Assembly: GCF_000425205.1 (NCBI RefSeq)
Contig: NZ_KE384328.1
Location: 189,296-253,295, forward strand
Source of the DNA: Pontibacillus halophilus JSM 076056 = DSM 19796
GTDB taxonomy: Bacteria > Bacillota > Bacilli > Bacillales > BH030062
DNA: 64,000 nt
Direction of reading: 5' to 3'
Of this stretch, positions 47,507-56,158 are shown piece by piece (positions within the stretch are counted from its first letter, which is position 1; the number at the start of each line of letters is the position of its first letter). Position numbers and translations under genes: made by a program. The notes beneath the pieces were generated by a model. It searched no databases and was not told where the DNA came from. It saw only the letters and a program-made list of their open reading frames with translations.

Positions 47507-47920
47507 CCTACCGTGGCTTAGCAGGCCTCCTTCGCTTTTCGTGGTGTCCAGCTGCATGGGGCAGACCCTCTGGTCATAAGCAATTCAGCTTCGTGAAGAA
47601 AGGGCACTTCACTGCGCTGCCTTGCTTATGCCTGCCGGGTCTAGACGCCCCATTCCGCTTTTCGGGGTGTCTAGCTGCGGAGGCCAGCCACTACGGACAT
47701 AAGTCGATGACCTGCGTGAGGAAAGGGCACCTCACTCCGGCCCTCGTCTTATGCCTACCGTGGCTTAGCAGGCCTCCTCCGCTTTTCAGGGTGTCCAGCT
47801 GCAGCGGCTAGGCACTACGGTCATAAGCAATCTAGCTCCGTGAGGGAAGGGCACCTCACTGCGCTATCTTGCTTATGCCTACCGTGCCTGACCAAGCCGC
47901 TTCCGCTTTCCGGGGCGACA
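47507..47920. repeat. Tandem array of three 123-124-bp structured repeats
   Basis: Three full units start at 47507, 47631 and 47754, and a partial fourth starts at 47878; the motif CGCTTTTC recurs at 47533, 47656 and 47780 (CGCTTTC at 47904). Each unit has a hairpin with an outer stem (CATAAGCAA/TTGCTTATG in units 1 and 3) and an inner stem around a conserved AAAGGGCA-like loop. Unit 1 has GTGAAG/CTTCAC, while units 2 and 3 have GTGAGG/CCTCAC, a compensated change. The array is GC-richer than the flanks. The rest of the 47335-47992 gap shows nothing else except the mltG promoter region. Confidence 0.88.
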
Positions 47921-47992
47921 TTTTTCTTTGGTATTCTAGTTTTGGTGGGGAATTTTGTAGTATAATGTATCGGATGAAGGGAGGAAGTGTGT

Positions 47993-49126
47993 ATGTCATC
48001 TTCTGATCGTGAAGATTTTAATGAAGAGAAGCGTAAGGCAAAGATGCAGGAGGCGCGTACGGTGAGGAAAATTGTTGGGATAACGTTAGGTGTGCTAGTG
48101 CTTGTGCTGATTGTTGGTGGGGTTTCGGGCTACCTTTATATCTCATCTGCACTTAAACCCGTTGATCCGAGTAGTGAGGATACGAAACAAGTTGAGATTC
48201 CGATTGGGTCTTCGACAACGCAAATTGCGTCTATATTAGAAGAGAATAACATTGTGAAGGATAGTACGGTTTTCCGTTATTATATTAAGTTCAAGAATGA
48301 GTCTGGTTTCCAAGCGGGGGATTATCAATTTTCTCCTTCAATGACACATGACGAACTCATTTCTGCTTTGAAGACGGGTAAAATCAAGCAGGAAGCGGTG
48401 TTTGAGGTTACGGTTCAGGAAGGTTTATCACTTGAGCAGATTGCTTCGAAATATGCTTCAAAGACGTCGTTAACGAAAGAAGAGTTTATGAATAAAGTCG
48501 ACGACCTTGGTTATGTGGAGACGTTAATTGACCAATATCCAAGTATACTTACGGATGCCATTACGGATCCTGAAATTCAACATCCGTTAGAGGGGTATTT
48601 GTTCCCTGCTACGTATAGTTTCTTTGAAGAAGACCCTTCTGTTGATGTAATCGTCCGTAAAATGCTACAGAAAACTCAAGATGTGGTCACCCCATATTTA
48701 GACAGTATTGGAGAATTGCAGATTAATGGTGAATCCGCAACCCTTCATGAAGCTGTTACACTTTCTTCGCTTGTAGAGGAAGAGGCGCCTGGCTCTGAAG
48801 ATCGTAAAGCCATTGCTGGTGTGTTCTACAATCGTCTGGAGAAGGATATGCCGCTCCAAACGGACCCTACTGTTCTTTATGCGGTTGGCACTCATAAAGA
48901 GGAAATTACGAAGAAGGATTTACAAAAGGAATCCCCGTATAACACGTACGTTATTCAAGGGTTACCTGTAGGACCTATCTCAAACTTTAGCGAAGATTCA
49001 CTTCAATCTATTTTAGAGCCGAAGGAATCTGAACATACGTACTTCTTAGCAGCGCCAGATGGAGAAGTCTATTATTCGAAAACATACGACGAACACTTAG
49101 AATTAAAGAAAAAATATCTTGATTAA
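47993..49126 (+). CDS. mltG: Endolytic transglycosylase MltG (YrrL)
   Basis: MltG cuts nascent glycan strands and so limits their length, at the outer face of the membrane. The 377-residue protein has a charged cytosolic N-terminus, one membrane helix (about 29-52), a LysM-like part (about 60-140) and the YceG catalytic domain. The catalytic Glu lies in LSSLVEEEAPGSEDRK, followed by AGVFYNRL and PLQTDPTVLYA. ATG 47993 has GGGAGG eight bases upstream. A TATAAT at 47961-47966 is the probable -10. Confidence 0.93.
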   Translation: MSSSDREDFNEEKRKAKMQEARTVRKIVGITLGVLVLVLIVGGVSGYLYISSALKPVDPSSEDTKQVEIPIGSSTTQIASILEENNIVKDSTVFRYYIKFKNESGFQAGDYQFSPSMTHDELISALKTGKIKQEAVFEVTVQEGLSLEQIASKYASKTSLTKEEFMNKVDDLGYVETLIDQYPSILTDAITDPEIQHPLEGYLFPATYSFFEEDPSVDVIVRKMLQKTQDVVTPYLDSIGELQINGESATLHEAVTLSSLVEEEAPGSEDRKAIAGVFYNRLEKDMPLQTDPTVLYAVGTHKEEITKKDLQKESPYNTYVIQGLPVGPISNFSEDSLQSILEPKESEHTYFLAAPDGEVYYSKTYDEHLELKKKYLD

Positions 49127-49130
49127 AGCA

Positions 49131-49164
49131 GAAAGAATGCGGGGACTGTCTCGCATTCTTTCCT
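49131..49164 (+). terminator. Terminator of mltG
   Basis: A perfect 11-bp stem (49131-49141 with 49152-49162), then a pyrimidine-rich tail. Confidence 0.75.
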
Positions 49165-49232
49165 TTCGTTATGGTAAAATAAGAGGGTTGTGTTAAATTT
49201 GTACCGCTTGTTAAGAACGAAGGAGGATCTCA

Positions 49233-49874
49233 ATGATTGAGTCTACAATAGAGGCGTATTTGCTCCAGAACCTACCTGAACAGGATGCTGATATCAAGGA
49301 AATGGAAGCATACGCAAAGGAACACCACGTTCCTATTATGGAACCATTAGGGATGGAGTATTTACTGCAGCTGTTACGCATTCATCAGCCTGACAGAATT
49401 CTTGAGATTGGGGCTGCCATTGGGTATTCTGCAATTCGTATGGCTAAAGAATTGCCAAATAGTCACATTGTGACCATTGAACGTGATGAGGAACGCTACC
49501 AAGAAGCGATAGACCGTATCCAGAAATCAGGATTATCGGACAGAATAGATGTTGTATTTGGAGATGCGTTAGAGAAACAAGACGAACTCCTTCAATCGGG
49601 TCCGTTCGACCTTCTATTTATAGATGCCGCAAAGGGACAATATCAGCGATTCTTCGAGATTTACCGAACAGGTTTATCAAAGAATGGGATAATCGTTTCT
49701 GACAATGTACTATTTAAAGGCTATGTAGCTGAAGAAGAGCTAGGTACATCAAGAAAAGAGAAAATAGCGAAAAAGATTAAAGCCTACAACGAATGGTTGC
49801 TTCAACACCCTGATTACCGGACGTCGATTATGCCAATCGGAGACGGTGTAGCGGTGAGTACACCAAGGGAATAG
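49233..49874 (+). CDS. O-methyltransferase (YrrM, TrmR-type)
   Basis: A 213-residue SAM-dependent methyltransferase of the Methyltransf_3 family. Motif I is ILEIGAAIGYSAIRMA, the strand-2 acidic residue is in TIERDEERY, and DLLFIDAAKGQYQRFF plus IIVSDNVLFKG carry the metal-site residues. B. subtilis YrrM (TrmR) methylates 5-hydroxyuridine at tRNA position 34; the same role is likely by synteny. AAGGAGG precedes ATG 49233. The peptidase U32 pair yrrN-yrrO that follows in B. subtilis is missing. Confidence 0.9.
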   Translation: MIESTIEAYLLQNLPEQDADIKEMEAYAKEHHVPIMEPLGMEYLLQLLRIHQPDRILEIGAAIGYSAIRMAKELPNSHIVTIERDEERYQEAIDRIQKSGLSDRIDVVFGDALEKQDELLQSGPFDLLFIDAAKGQYQRFFEIYRTGLSKNGIIVSDNVLFKGYVAEEELGTSRKEKIAKKIKAYNEWLLQHPDYRTSIMPIGDGVAVSTPRE

Positions 49875-50010
49875 CTTTTGGGTTGAGATGAACAACTAAT
49901 TACGTTTGTTCGCGCCGTAACTTGTTAAGGATGAACGGTAGATAGGCTACTCAACCATCAGCATGTGTACGAGTGATAAGAGGCACGATGTGAAAGGAGA
50001 AAGAGACGAC

Positions 50011-50655
50011 ATGAACGAAAGACCTGTAGTAATTGGAGTAGCGGGAGGGACTGGTTCTGGTAAGACAACCGTTACGCGCTCCATTATCCAACAGTTTTCC
50101 GATAAAACTTTACTAATGCTAGAGCAAGATTTCTATTATAAAGACCAATCTCATCTTCCATTCGAAGAGCGGTTGAAGACAAACTACGACCACCCATTAG
50201 CCTTTGATAATGACTTGCTTATTGAACATATTGAAAAGTTATTGAATCATGAATCCATTGAAAAGCCAGTATATGATTACAAGCTTCACACGCGTTCTGA
50301 AGAAATTGTTCCAGTTGAGTCGAAAGAGGTTATTATACTTGAGGGGATCATGGTTTTAGAAGATGCTCGATTGCGTGACTTGATGGATATTAAAGTCTTC
50401 GTTGACACGGATGCAGATATACGAATTATTCGCCGTCTCCTACGTGACATTAAAGAACGTGGTAGAACGATTGATTCTGTAATTGAGCAATATGTAAATG
50501 TTGTCCGTCCTATGCATCTTCAATTTATTGAACCAACTAAACGTTATGCGGATATTATCATTCCTGAGGGTGGCCAAAACCATGTAGCCATTGACCTTCT
50601 TTCCACTAAGATTCAACGCATTCTAGATGAAAAAGGGCACTCCGACGACAACTAG
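50011..50655 (+). CDS. udk: Uridine kinase
   Basis: Udk phosphorylates uridine and cytidine in pyrimidine salvage. The P-loop is [15 protein letters not shown] (residues about 9-23). [19 protein letters not shown] and [12 protein letters not shown] are typical. The protein has 214 residues. ATG 50011 has AAAGGAGA upstream; the open frame back to 49963 lies before the SD. greA follows after a likely terminator. Confidence 0.95.
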   Translation: MNERPVVIGVAGGTGSGKTTVTRSIIQQFSDKTLLMLEQDFYYKDQSHLPFEERLKTNYDHPLAFDNDLLIEHIEKLLNHESIEKPVYDYKLHTRSEEIVPVESKEVIILEGIMVLEDARLRDLMDIKVFVDTDADIRIIRRLLRDIKERGRTIDSVIEQYVNVVRPMHLQFIEPTKRYADIIIPEGGQNHVAIDLLSTKIQRILDEKGHSDDN

Positions 50656-50743
50656 GAAAAAATTGTTGAAAACCGCATGGAAATCTGCCATAGTAATGTG
50701 TAGTAGTTCTGAATAGAACGCTTACTTTTACATTTGGTGATAC

Positions 50744-50772
50744 GAGCGCACACCATTGTGCCGCTCATTTTT
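50744..50772 (+). terminator. Probable terminator of udk
   Basis: An 8-bp stem with one bulge (50744-50751 with 50758-50766), followed by ATTTTTAT. Confidence 0.6.
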
Positions 50773-50825
50773 ATATGAAGGTTATAGTGATTGACACAGG
50801 ATATTTGAAGGAGTGAATCGTTGTC

Positions 50826-51302
50826 ATGGCTGAAGAGAAAAGTTATTATATGACCGAAGAAGGTAAACAAAAGTTAGAAGATGAGCTACATTATCTTAAA
50901 ACAGAAAAGCGTCAAGAAGTCGTAGAACGCATCAAGATTGCGCGTGGCTTCGGAGACCTTTCCGAGAACTCTGAATATGATGCTGCGAAAGACGAGCAAG
51001 CGTTCGTTGAATCCCGTATTTCTCACGTGGAGAACATGATTCGTAGTGCTGTTATTATTGAGAATGATAATGCGGACTCAAGCGTTGTACAACTAGGTAA
51101 ATCTGTTACCTTCCAGGAGATTCCTGATGGTGATGAGGAAACTTATAAGATTGTAGGAAGCGCAGAAGCCGATCCTTTCGAAGGTAAAATCTCAAATGAT
51201 TCTCCTATGGCGAAGAGCCTTATTGGACATGAAGTAGGAGAAGAAGTTTCTGTTGTCACACCTGGTGGCGACATCCAAGTGAAAATTATTAGTGTTGACT
51301 AA
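50826..51302 (+). CDS. greA: Transcription elongation factor GreA
   Basis: GreA enters the RNA polymerase secondary channel and stimulates cleavage of backtracked RNA. The 158-residue protein has an N-terminal coiled coil (about 10-75; [36 protein letters not shown]) with the conserved acidic tip D-x-S-E-N-x-E. The C-terminal FKBP-like domain includes [24 protein letters not shown] precedes ATG 50826. A terminator follows. Confidence 0.96.
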   Translation: MAEEKSYYMTEEGKQKLEDELHYLKTEKRQEVVERIKIARGFGDLSENSEYDAAKDEQAFVESRISHVENMIRSAVIIENDNADSSVVQLGKSVTFQEIPDGDEETYKIVGSAEADPFEGKISNDSPMAKSLIGHEVGEEVSVVTPGGDIQVKIISVD

Positions 51303-51307
51303 TGGAC

Positions 51308-51342
51308 AAGCCCTCTGAATAGTGAATTCAGAGGGCTTTTTC
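51308..51342 (+). terminator. Terminator of greA
   Basis: A perfect 13-bp stem (51308-51320 with 51326-51338), then TTTTT. Confidence 0.93.
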
Positions 51343-51395
51343 GTTTAATTAACCGTTCATACGCCCATAATGGGAGCAGAAGGGGTGTATGAACC

Positions 51396-53138
51396 TTGAA
51401 GAAACGGAGAGTATATGGGTTTTCGACATGTATTTTATTAGGTTTTTTCATCTTATTGGCACAATTATCAAACCTTCAGTTGTTCTCGACTGAACACTAT
51501 GGACCTGATCACGTGAATTTGCTAGAAGAGAGCGTTGCTCAACGAACACAGCAACTCGAAATTCATGATGGGCGTGGCGCGATTGTGGATCGAGATTTAG
51601 TACCGTTGAACCGCAAGGATGTAGAAGATATTATGCTAGCTCCATATCTTAATGAACTTGCTCTTCCTGAACGTTTTCAACAGTATTTCACTGAAGAAGA
51701 GATGGATAAGATGTTGAAAGCTGTTAAAGAGACTGACGGTCCAGTCTACTATACAGACATTGACGGATTACCGGAGCTTACATCAGACCAACTGGTAAAG
51801 ATTCAAGAACTAAATCATCCGGCTTTATATACAGTCCAGCGTTCCATGCAGTTAGATGTTCCAACATTGGCCTCACATCTAGTTGGGATTGTTAGTGAAA
51901 ACCGAGAAGCATTCGAAGAAAAGTATCCAGAGCTTACAGATGTCGATACAGACACGCCTATAGGTGGAATTGGACTTGAGAAGACAATGGACCCCTTTCT
52001 GTTATCGAAAGGCTCAGAAAGGCTGTTATTCCACGTGGATGGGAATGGGGACCCTCTCTTAGGGCTAGATATTTTCTACCGAGGCGATCCTGATGAATAC
52101 TACCCCTTAAAGCTTAAAACGACAATCGATTCTACTTATCAGCAGAAAGCTGAAGCATTGCTCCAAGAGTATGGGATAGATAAGGGAGGGGTTGTCCTTC
52201 TTGATGTAAGGACAAGAGAAGTACTAGCCATGGCGAGTCTTCCAGCGCTCGAACGCACGAATCTGAGTGAGACTGCGACAAACCATATTCTTACTCGTAA
52301 TATGCCTGGTTCTGTCTTCAAAGTTGTCGTTGCAGCCGCTGCTCTTGAACATCCAAAAGTAAACACGCGACAATCGTTTAACTGCAACCTCAATAAGGAT
52401 GGAGAATCAGAATCTAGCCGGCCACTCGGGGCGTTAACGTTCGAGGAAAGCTTCTATCAGAGTTGTAATTATACGTTCGCTTCATTAACGAAAGACATGC
52501 TAGCTTATTCACCTACCGTATTAGAAGATTACGCAGATAAGCTTGGCTTGATGAACCCTCCTGGGTGGGTGGGGGATGTCTTTAAAGAGCAAGACGTCTC
52601 TCAACTTTCTCCTAATCCAGCTGGAACAATTTGGTCAGAAGATGATCAAGAAAACGTGGGAGAAGCGATTACACAAACTGCAATTGGAGGGAAAAATGTC
52701 ATGTTCTCTCCGCTAAGCATTGCAAATATGATGGCAACAATTGCGGATGGAGGTACTAAGAAAGAGGTTAGGGTTGTTACAGATTTGTTGTATGAAAATA
52801 ACGTCTCACTCTTTTCGTTTGATGAACATGAGGACAAGGAAAATAAACTGTCTCCGTACACGGTGAATCAATTGCAGAAGCTATTGATGGGTGTAACGGA
52901 ACAGGGGACTGCACAAGCGTTAAAGGGACAATCCATTGCTGGAAAGACTGGCACTGCAAATATTAGAGGGTCTAAGGAAGAGGAGAGTATAGACAATCAT
53001 TACTGGTTCGCTGGTTACTTTCCTGTAGAACAACCCGCTTATGCAATGGTTGTTGTCGATTTAAATACAAATCAAAACGGCGGACGGCATGTGGCCTTAT
53101 TTGGCGATTTCGCTCAATCCATTATGGCCGGTCCATAA
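51396..53138 (+). CDS. Class B penicillin-binding protein (YrrR/PbpI-like)
   Basis: A 580-residue transpeptidase anchored by an N-terminal membrane helix (about 8-30). The dimerisation part (about 40-230; HDGRGAIVDRD) precedes the transpeptidase domain. Catalytic motifs are SVFK (S306), SCN (356-358) and KTGT (517-520). It crosslinks peptidoglycan on the outer face. B. subtilis has pbpI (yrrR) in the same position after greA. The TTG start at 51396 has AAGGGGTG eight bases upstream; ATG 51389 is out of frame. Confidence 0.92.
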   Translation: MKKRRVYGFSTCILLGFFILLAQLSNLQLFSTEHYGPDHVNLLEESVAQRTQQLEIHDGRGAIVDRDLVPLNRKDVEDIMLAPYLNELALPERFQQYFTEEEMDKMLKAVKETDGPVYYTDIDGLPELTSDQLVKIQELNHPALYTVQRSMQLDVPTLASHLVGIVSENREAFEEKYPELTDVDTDTPIGGIGLEKTMDPFLLSKGSERLLFHVDGNGDPLLGLDIFYRGDPDEYYPLKLKTTIDSTYQQKAEALLQEYGIDKGGVVLLDVRTREVLAMASLPALERTNLSETATNHILTRNMPGSVFKVVVAAAALEHPKVNTRQSFNCNLNKDGESESSRPLGALTFEESFYQSCNYTFASLTKDMLAYSPTVLEDYADKLGLMNPPGWVGDVFKEQDVSQLSPNPAGTIWSEDDQENVGEAITQTAIGGKNVMFSPLSIANMMATIADGGTKKEVRVVTDLLYENNVSLFSFDEHEDKENKLSPYTVNQLQKLLMGVTEQGTAQALKGQSIAGKTGTANIRGSKEEESIDNHYWFAGYFPVEQPAYAMVVVDLNTNQNGGRHVALFGDFAQSIMAGP

Positions 53139-53167
53139 TCCCTTCTAGATGTTAGAGGGGATTTTTG
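53137..53167. terminator. Bidirectional terminator between the PBP and KTSC genes
   Basis: A perfect 11-bp stem (53137-53147 with 53153-53163). The stop codon of the minus-strand gene (53145-53147) lies in the stem. Confidence 0.85.
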
Positions 53168-53393
53168 CTGCGTAGAGGAAGAAAGAATAGTGGGGAATTA
53201 ATTGCTTTAATAGAAACTGTTCTTTATTAAGTGCAATCACGAATTGGAATACAACGTTCTCTTTAACATGTAGAAACTCTTGTACGCGACCATCTAAGAA
53301 AAAGATTATGAGCGTTTCTGTCAAACGGTCATACCCAATCTGCTCAAACGACTCTAGCTTCCATAACTTACGAGAAAATGTTGTCAGTTCCAT
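53145..53393 (-). CDS. KTSC domain-containing small protein
   Basis: An 82-residue protein whose middle reads like a KTSC domain: ESFEQIGYDRLTETLIIFF, LDGRVQEFLHV and FLLKQLIPHYSF. These correspond to the I-G-Y-D, hydrophobic-F-x-x-G-x-x-x-x-Y/F and I-R-x-x-Y elements. The KTSC domain is found alone or attached to lysyl-tRNA synthetase-like or RecX-like proteins; its role is poorly known. A GGGGTG SD lies about ten bases before ATG 53393. It is convergent to the PBP gene, and its last codons lie in the shared terminator. Confidence 0.72.
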   Translation of the reverse strand: MELTTFSRKLWKLESFEQIGYDRLTETLIIFFLDGRVQEFLHVKENVVFQFVIALNKEQFLLKQLIPHYSFFLYAAKIPSNI

Positions 53394-53517
53394 ATTCTAA
53401 ACACCCCGTTATCATAAAAGTTTTATAATATATATTAGACAATGCATTCAAAAATTCCTTTTACCTATCAGAACTTTTTGTATTTCGACAAAAAAAGGTG
53501 TTTACGAAAAAGATATT

Positions 53518-53545
53518 TTGCTCATAGAATTGCCCATAGTATAAT
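53518..53545 (+). promoter_or_regulatory. Sigma-A promoter of yrrS
   Basis: TTGCTC (53518-53523), 16 bases, TATAAT (53540-53545), before the TTG start at 53569. Confidence 0.65.
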
Positions 53546-53568
53546 AGGGGAAAAGGGAGGAGACTGTC

Positions 53569-54225
53569 TTGCAATCAAATCGTGTTAATCGTTATGAGAA
53601 ACAACGAAAAGTTACGCAACGTACAACGATGTTTTCGATTACAGGAGCCGTGCTCTTGGTCGTGTTAATTGGAGTATTCGTCTTTAATCTAGGAGGCGAA
53701 CCAGGTCAAGCAGCCAAAGAGGCAAATTCAACTTCTCAAGAGAATAAGGAAGCGACGGAAGAGTCGAAACAAGAGGAAACGGAAAAGTCAGATGACAAGG
53801 CCTCCGATCAGCAAAGTGAAGAAGAGTCTGCCTCAACCAATGAAGAAGATTCGGTTGAGCAGGAGGAGCAAACTGGGGAACGGATTACTCTTGAAGAAAG
53901 CAGCGATGATCCAAATGTCGTCACTGCTTATACTAAGAACTGGGAGCCTGTCGGTACAGAGCAAACAGGAGAGCATGTGACAAAGTTTGAGAAAGGTACA
54001 GAGGAGTGGGCGGAAATGAATCTGGCCATTTCTAAAGCACTTAACTTAAATGAGGGTCAATACGTGCTGTGGTGGATTACACGTGGTGATGATAAACAAA
54101 GTTTTAAGGCTACGGTCTCCGATAGTGCTGAAACGGACACCTATCGTGTATATGGTTCGTGGGTAGCGAATGAGGGTTGGCAACCTACGAAAGTGGAAGT
54201 ACTAAAAGAGAATGATAAAAAATAG
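53569..54225 (+). CDS. YrrS family protein (DUF1510)
   Basis: A 218-residue membrane-anchored protein. A short basic cytosolic N-terminus (NRVNRYEKQRKVTQR) precedes one helix (about 23-42). A long Glu/Ser/Lys/Asp-rich linker (about 45-105) leads to the C-terminal DUF1510 domain (about 118-215) with YVLWWITRGDDKQSFKATVSD and YRVYGSWVANEGWQPTKVE. The role is unknown; it is beside the class B PBP in Bacilli, suggesting wall-related work. TTG 53569 is preceded by AAGGGAGGAG. Confidence 0.88.
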   Translation: MQSNRVNRYEKQRKVTQRTTMFSITGAVLLVVLIGVFVFNLGGEPGQAAKEANSTSQENKEATEESKQEETEKSDDKASDQQSEEESASTNEEDSVEQEEQTGERITLEESSDDPNVVTAYTKNWEPVGTEQTGEHVTKFEKGTEEWAEMNLAISKALNLNEGQYVLWWITRGDDKQSFKATVSDSAETDTYRVYGSWVANEGWQPTKVEVLKENDKK

Positions 54226-54246
54226 ATGATAGGTAGGAGTTAGGAT

Positions 54247-54939
54247 ATGAGAATTGGAATTATTGGAGCGATGGACGAAGAAGTCGCACTTCTTAAATCT
54301 TGGATGGAAGTAGAGTCTGAGGAAACAATTGCTGGATGCGTATTTTATAAAGGTACGATGCATGGCAAAGAGATTGTCTTGCTAAAGTCTAACATCGGTA
54401 AGGTGAATGCCGCATTGGCGACCGCTGTTCTACACGAACGTTATCAGCCAACTCATGTCATTAATACAGGGTCTGCTGGTGGATTTGCCGAGGAGTTGTC
54501 AGTAGGTGACCTCGTCATATCTTCAGAAGTGCGTCATCATGACGTTGACGTAACGGCCTTTGACTATGAATATGGCCAAGTCCCTGGTATGCCAGCCTAT
54601 TATCAACCGGATGAGGAATTAGTTGCATTGGCAGAGCAAGCTACTCGGAAACTTGATTCCATTCACTCAGTACGAGGCTTAATCGCAACAGGAGATTCAT
54701 TTATGCAAGATAAAACACGTGTAGACTTCGTTCGTACAAAGTTTCCGCAGCTGCAAGCAGCCGAAATGGAAGCGGCTGCGATTGCGCAAGTATGTGTTCA
54801 ATATGAAACTCCGTTCGTCATTATTCGCTCTCTCTCGGATATCGCTGGGAAAGAGTCAAATGTATCCTTTGATCAATATCTTGAGAAGGCAGCCAAGCAT
54901 GCTGCTACATTGATTAATCATATGGTAGAAGCGGTATAA
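54247..54939 (+). CDS. mtnN: 5'-methylthioadenosine/S-adenosylhomocysteine nucleosidase
   Basis: MtnN (Pfs) cleaves adenine from MTA and SAH, recycling SAM by-products and making the AI-2 precursor. The 230-residue protein starts [14 protein letters not shown]; the conserved TGSAGGF, TGDSFM and [10 protein letters not shown] motifs and the catalytic Asp in SLSDIAG are present. In B. subtilis, yrrT, mtnN, mccA and mccB form a CymR-controlled operon; here only mtnN is present, followed by yrhC. Confidence 0.96.
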   Translation: MRIGIIGAMDEEVALLKSWMEVESEETIAGCVFYKGTMHGKEIVLLKSNIGKVNAALATAVLHERYQPTHVINTGSAGGFAEELSVGDLVISSEVRHHDVDVTAFDYEYGQVPGMPAYYQPDEELVALAEQATRKLDSIHSVRGLIATGDSFMQDKTRVDFVRTKFPQLQAAEMEAAAIAQVCVQYETPFVIIRSLSDIAGKESNVSFDQYLEKAAKHAATLINHMVEAV

Positions 54940-55005
54940 CCACTATTTACTAACTGGAGCGCCCCTTTTTCTATGTTATGATTCTCATAGAGAGAGGGGT
55001 GTTGA

Positions 55006-55242
55006 ATGATGGATTCAAAGAAAGGGATGGAAGGAAAGATAAAAGACTATGGACGATATGTTCTCACGTTGCTGATGCTTAGTTTTTATCTATTCTTAGG
55101 ATCTGTGATTACAACCTATCTACGTCCTAGTGAGTATAACGGCGTATTATTTATATTAACTATGTTTACATTAACTGCTACAGCTTATTTTGTCTTTCGA
55201 TATAAACAATTGCAATCTCTAGAGCAACAGAATCCAGAGTAG
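55006..55242 (+). CDS. YrhC-like small membrane protein
   Basis: A 78-residue protein with two membrane helices (about 18-38 and 46-64) and the short basic-acidic loop YLRPSEYNG between them. It resembles YrhC, which follows mccB in B. subtilis. The function is unknown. Both ATG 55006 and ATG 55009 are possible behind AGAGGGGTG. A palindromic terminator follows. Confidence 0.78.
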   Translation: MMDSKKGMEGKIKDYGRYVLTLLMLSFYLFLGSVITTYLRPSEYNGVLFILTMFTLTATAYFVFRYKQLQSLEQQNPE

Positions 55243-55273
55243 AGTGCCCTTCATGAAGGGCACTCTATTTTTA
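55240..55273. terminator. Terminator of the yrhC-like gene
   Basis: A perfect palindrome (55240-55267) followed by TTTTTAT on the plus strand; the yrhC stop codon is at its left edge. Confidence 0.88.
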
Positions 55274-55321
55274 TGTTTTATATGGTCTAGTCTAATTGAG
55301 CTGACGTCACAGCGATAAAAT

Positions 55322-56035
55322 TCATCCATTCTTTTTTCGCTTTTCCTTTCGATAAAATTCATGGAAAATCTTCATTAGCGCGCGCTTTTCAATTCTAGAT
55401 ACATAACTCCTTGAAATATCAAGAGATTTAGCCAACTCTCGCTGCGTCATCTCTTCCTTTAAACCAAGTCCGTAACGCCCAATAATGACCTCTTTCTCTC
55501 TCGCATCTAGAATATTTAAGTATTCATTAATCTTCTCTACTTCCATATTGAGCTGAATTTTCTCTACGACATCCGCATTTTCAGCCTTCAACACATCAAT
55601 TAAGCTAATTTCATTGCCTTCCTTATCTTGACCGATAGGGTCATGGAGAGACACGTCTTTCTTTGTTTTCTTTAAAGCTCGTAAATGCATAAGAATCTCA
55701 TTCTCTATACATCGTGCAGCATAAGTAGCCAATTTAGTACCTTTGCCGGGGGAGAAGCTTTCAATTCCCTTAATTAACCCAATGGTTCCGATTGAAATTA
55801 AGTCTTCATTGTCTTCACCGGTGTTATCAAATTTCTTGACGATATGTGCCACAAGGCGAAGGTTGTGTTCAATAAGTTTATTACGAGCCGTTTCATCTCC
55901 GTCTTTCATTTGTTGTAGACACCGTAGCTCTTCCTCTTGGTTAAGAGGCTGAGGGAATGCATGGTTCTTCACGTAAGAAACAAAAAAAAGCGCTTCCTTC
56001 GCGACGTACAGCAATGCGGCGAGTAGACTAGACAT
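55322..56035 (-). CDS. sigK: RNA polymerase sigma factor sigma-K, uninterrupted
   Basis: Sigma-K directs late mother-cell transcription in sporulation. The 237-residue protein matches SigK across its length: a 20-residue pro-sequence ([20 protein letters not shown]) cut before YVKN, the core-binding region with [17 protein letters not shown], and the region-4 helix-turn-helix [20 protein letters not shown]. SpoIVFB removes the pro-sequence after BofC/SpoIVFA inhibition is lifted. ATG 56035 is preceded by GGAGGTG; the longer open frame is not supported. There is no skin-like insertion in the gene, in contrast to B. subtilis 168. Confidence 0.96.
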   Translation of the reverse strand: MSSLLAALLYVAKEALFFVSYVKNHAFPQPLNQEEELRCLQQMKDGDETARNKLIEHNLRLVAHIVKKFDNTGEDNEDLISIGTIGLIKGIESFSPGKGTKLATYAARCIENEILMHLRALKKTKKDVSLHDPIGQDKEGNEISLIDVLKAENADVVEKIQLNMEVEKINEYLNILDAREKEVIIGRYGLGLKEEMTQRELAKSLDISRSYVSRIEKRALMKIFHEFYRKEKRKKNG

Positions 56036-56119
56036 GAAAAAGCACCTCCGAGGATTGGTCATAAGCCTATGTATATTAACCTTATGCTCAAAAAGGAGGT
56101 GTGTGTCTGTCCTGTCTAT

Positions 56120-56152
56120 AAAAAAAGCACACCCTTTTAAAAGGATGTGCTT
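56120..56152 (-). terminator. Terminator of the mrp operon
   Basis: Read on the minus strand, a 14-bp stem (56125-56152, one G-U) is followed by a run of T. It separates mrpG from sigK. Confidence 0.88.
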
Positions 56153-56158
56153 CATACA

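Noticed and set aside
47593-47811. 72-codon plus-strand ORF inside the tandem repeat array
   Set aside because: It is created by the repeat sequence, has no SD, and its Cys/Pro-rich text repeats with the 124-bp period.
47507-47920. CRISPR array
   Set aside because: The units are 124 bp with no short direct repeats and unique spacers, and no cas genes are near.
55322-56155. Longer sigK frame starting at 56155
   Set aside because: The extra 40 residues cover the mrp terminator and spacer; the SD and the 20-residue pro-sequence fix the start at 56035.
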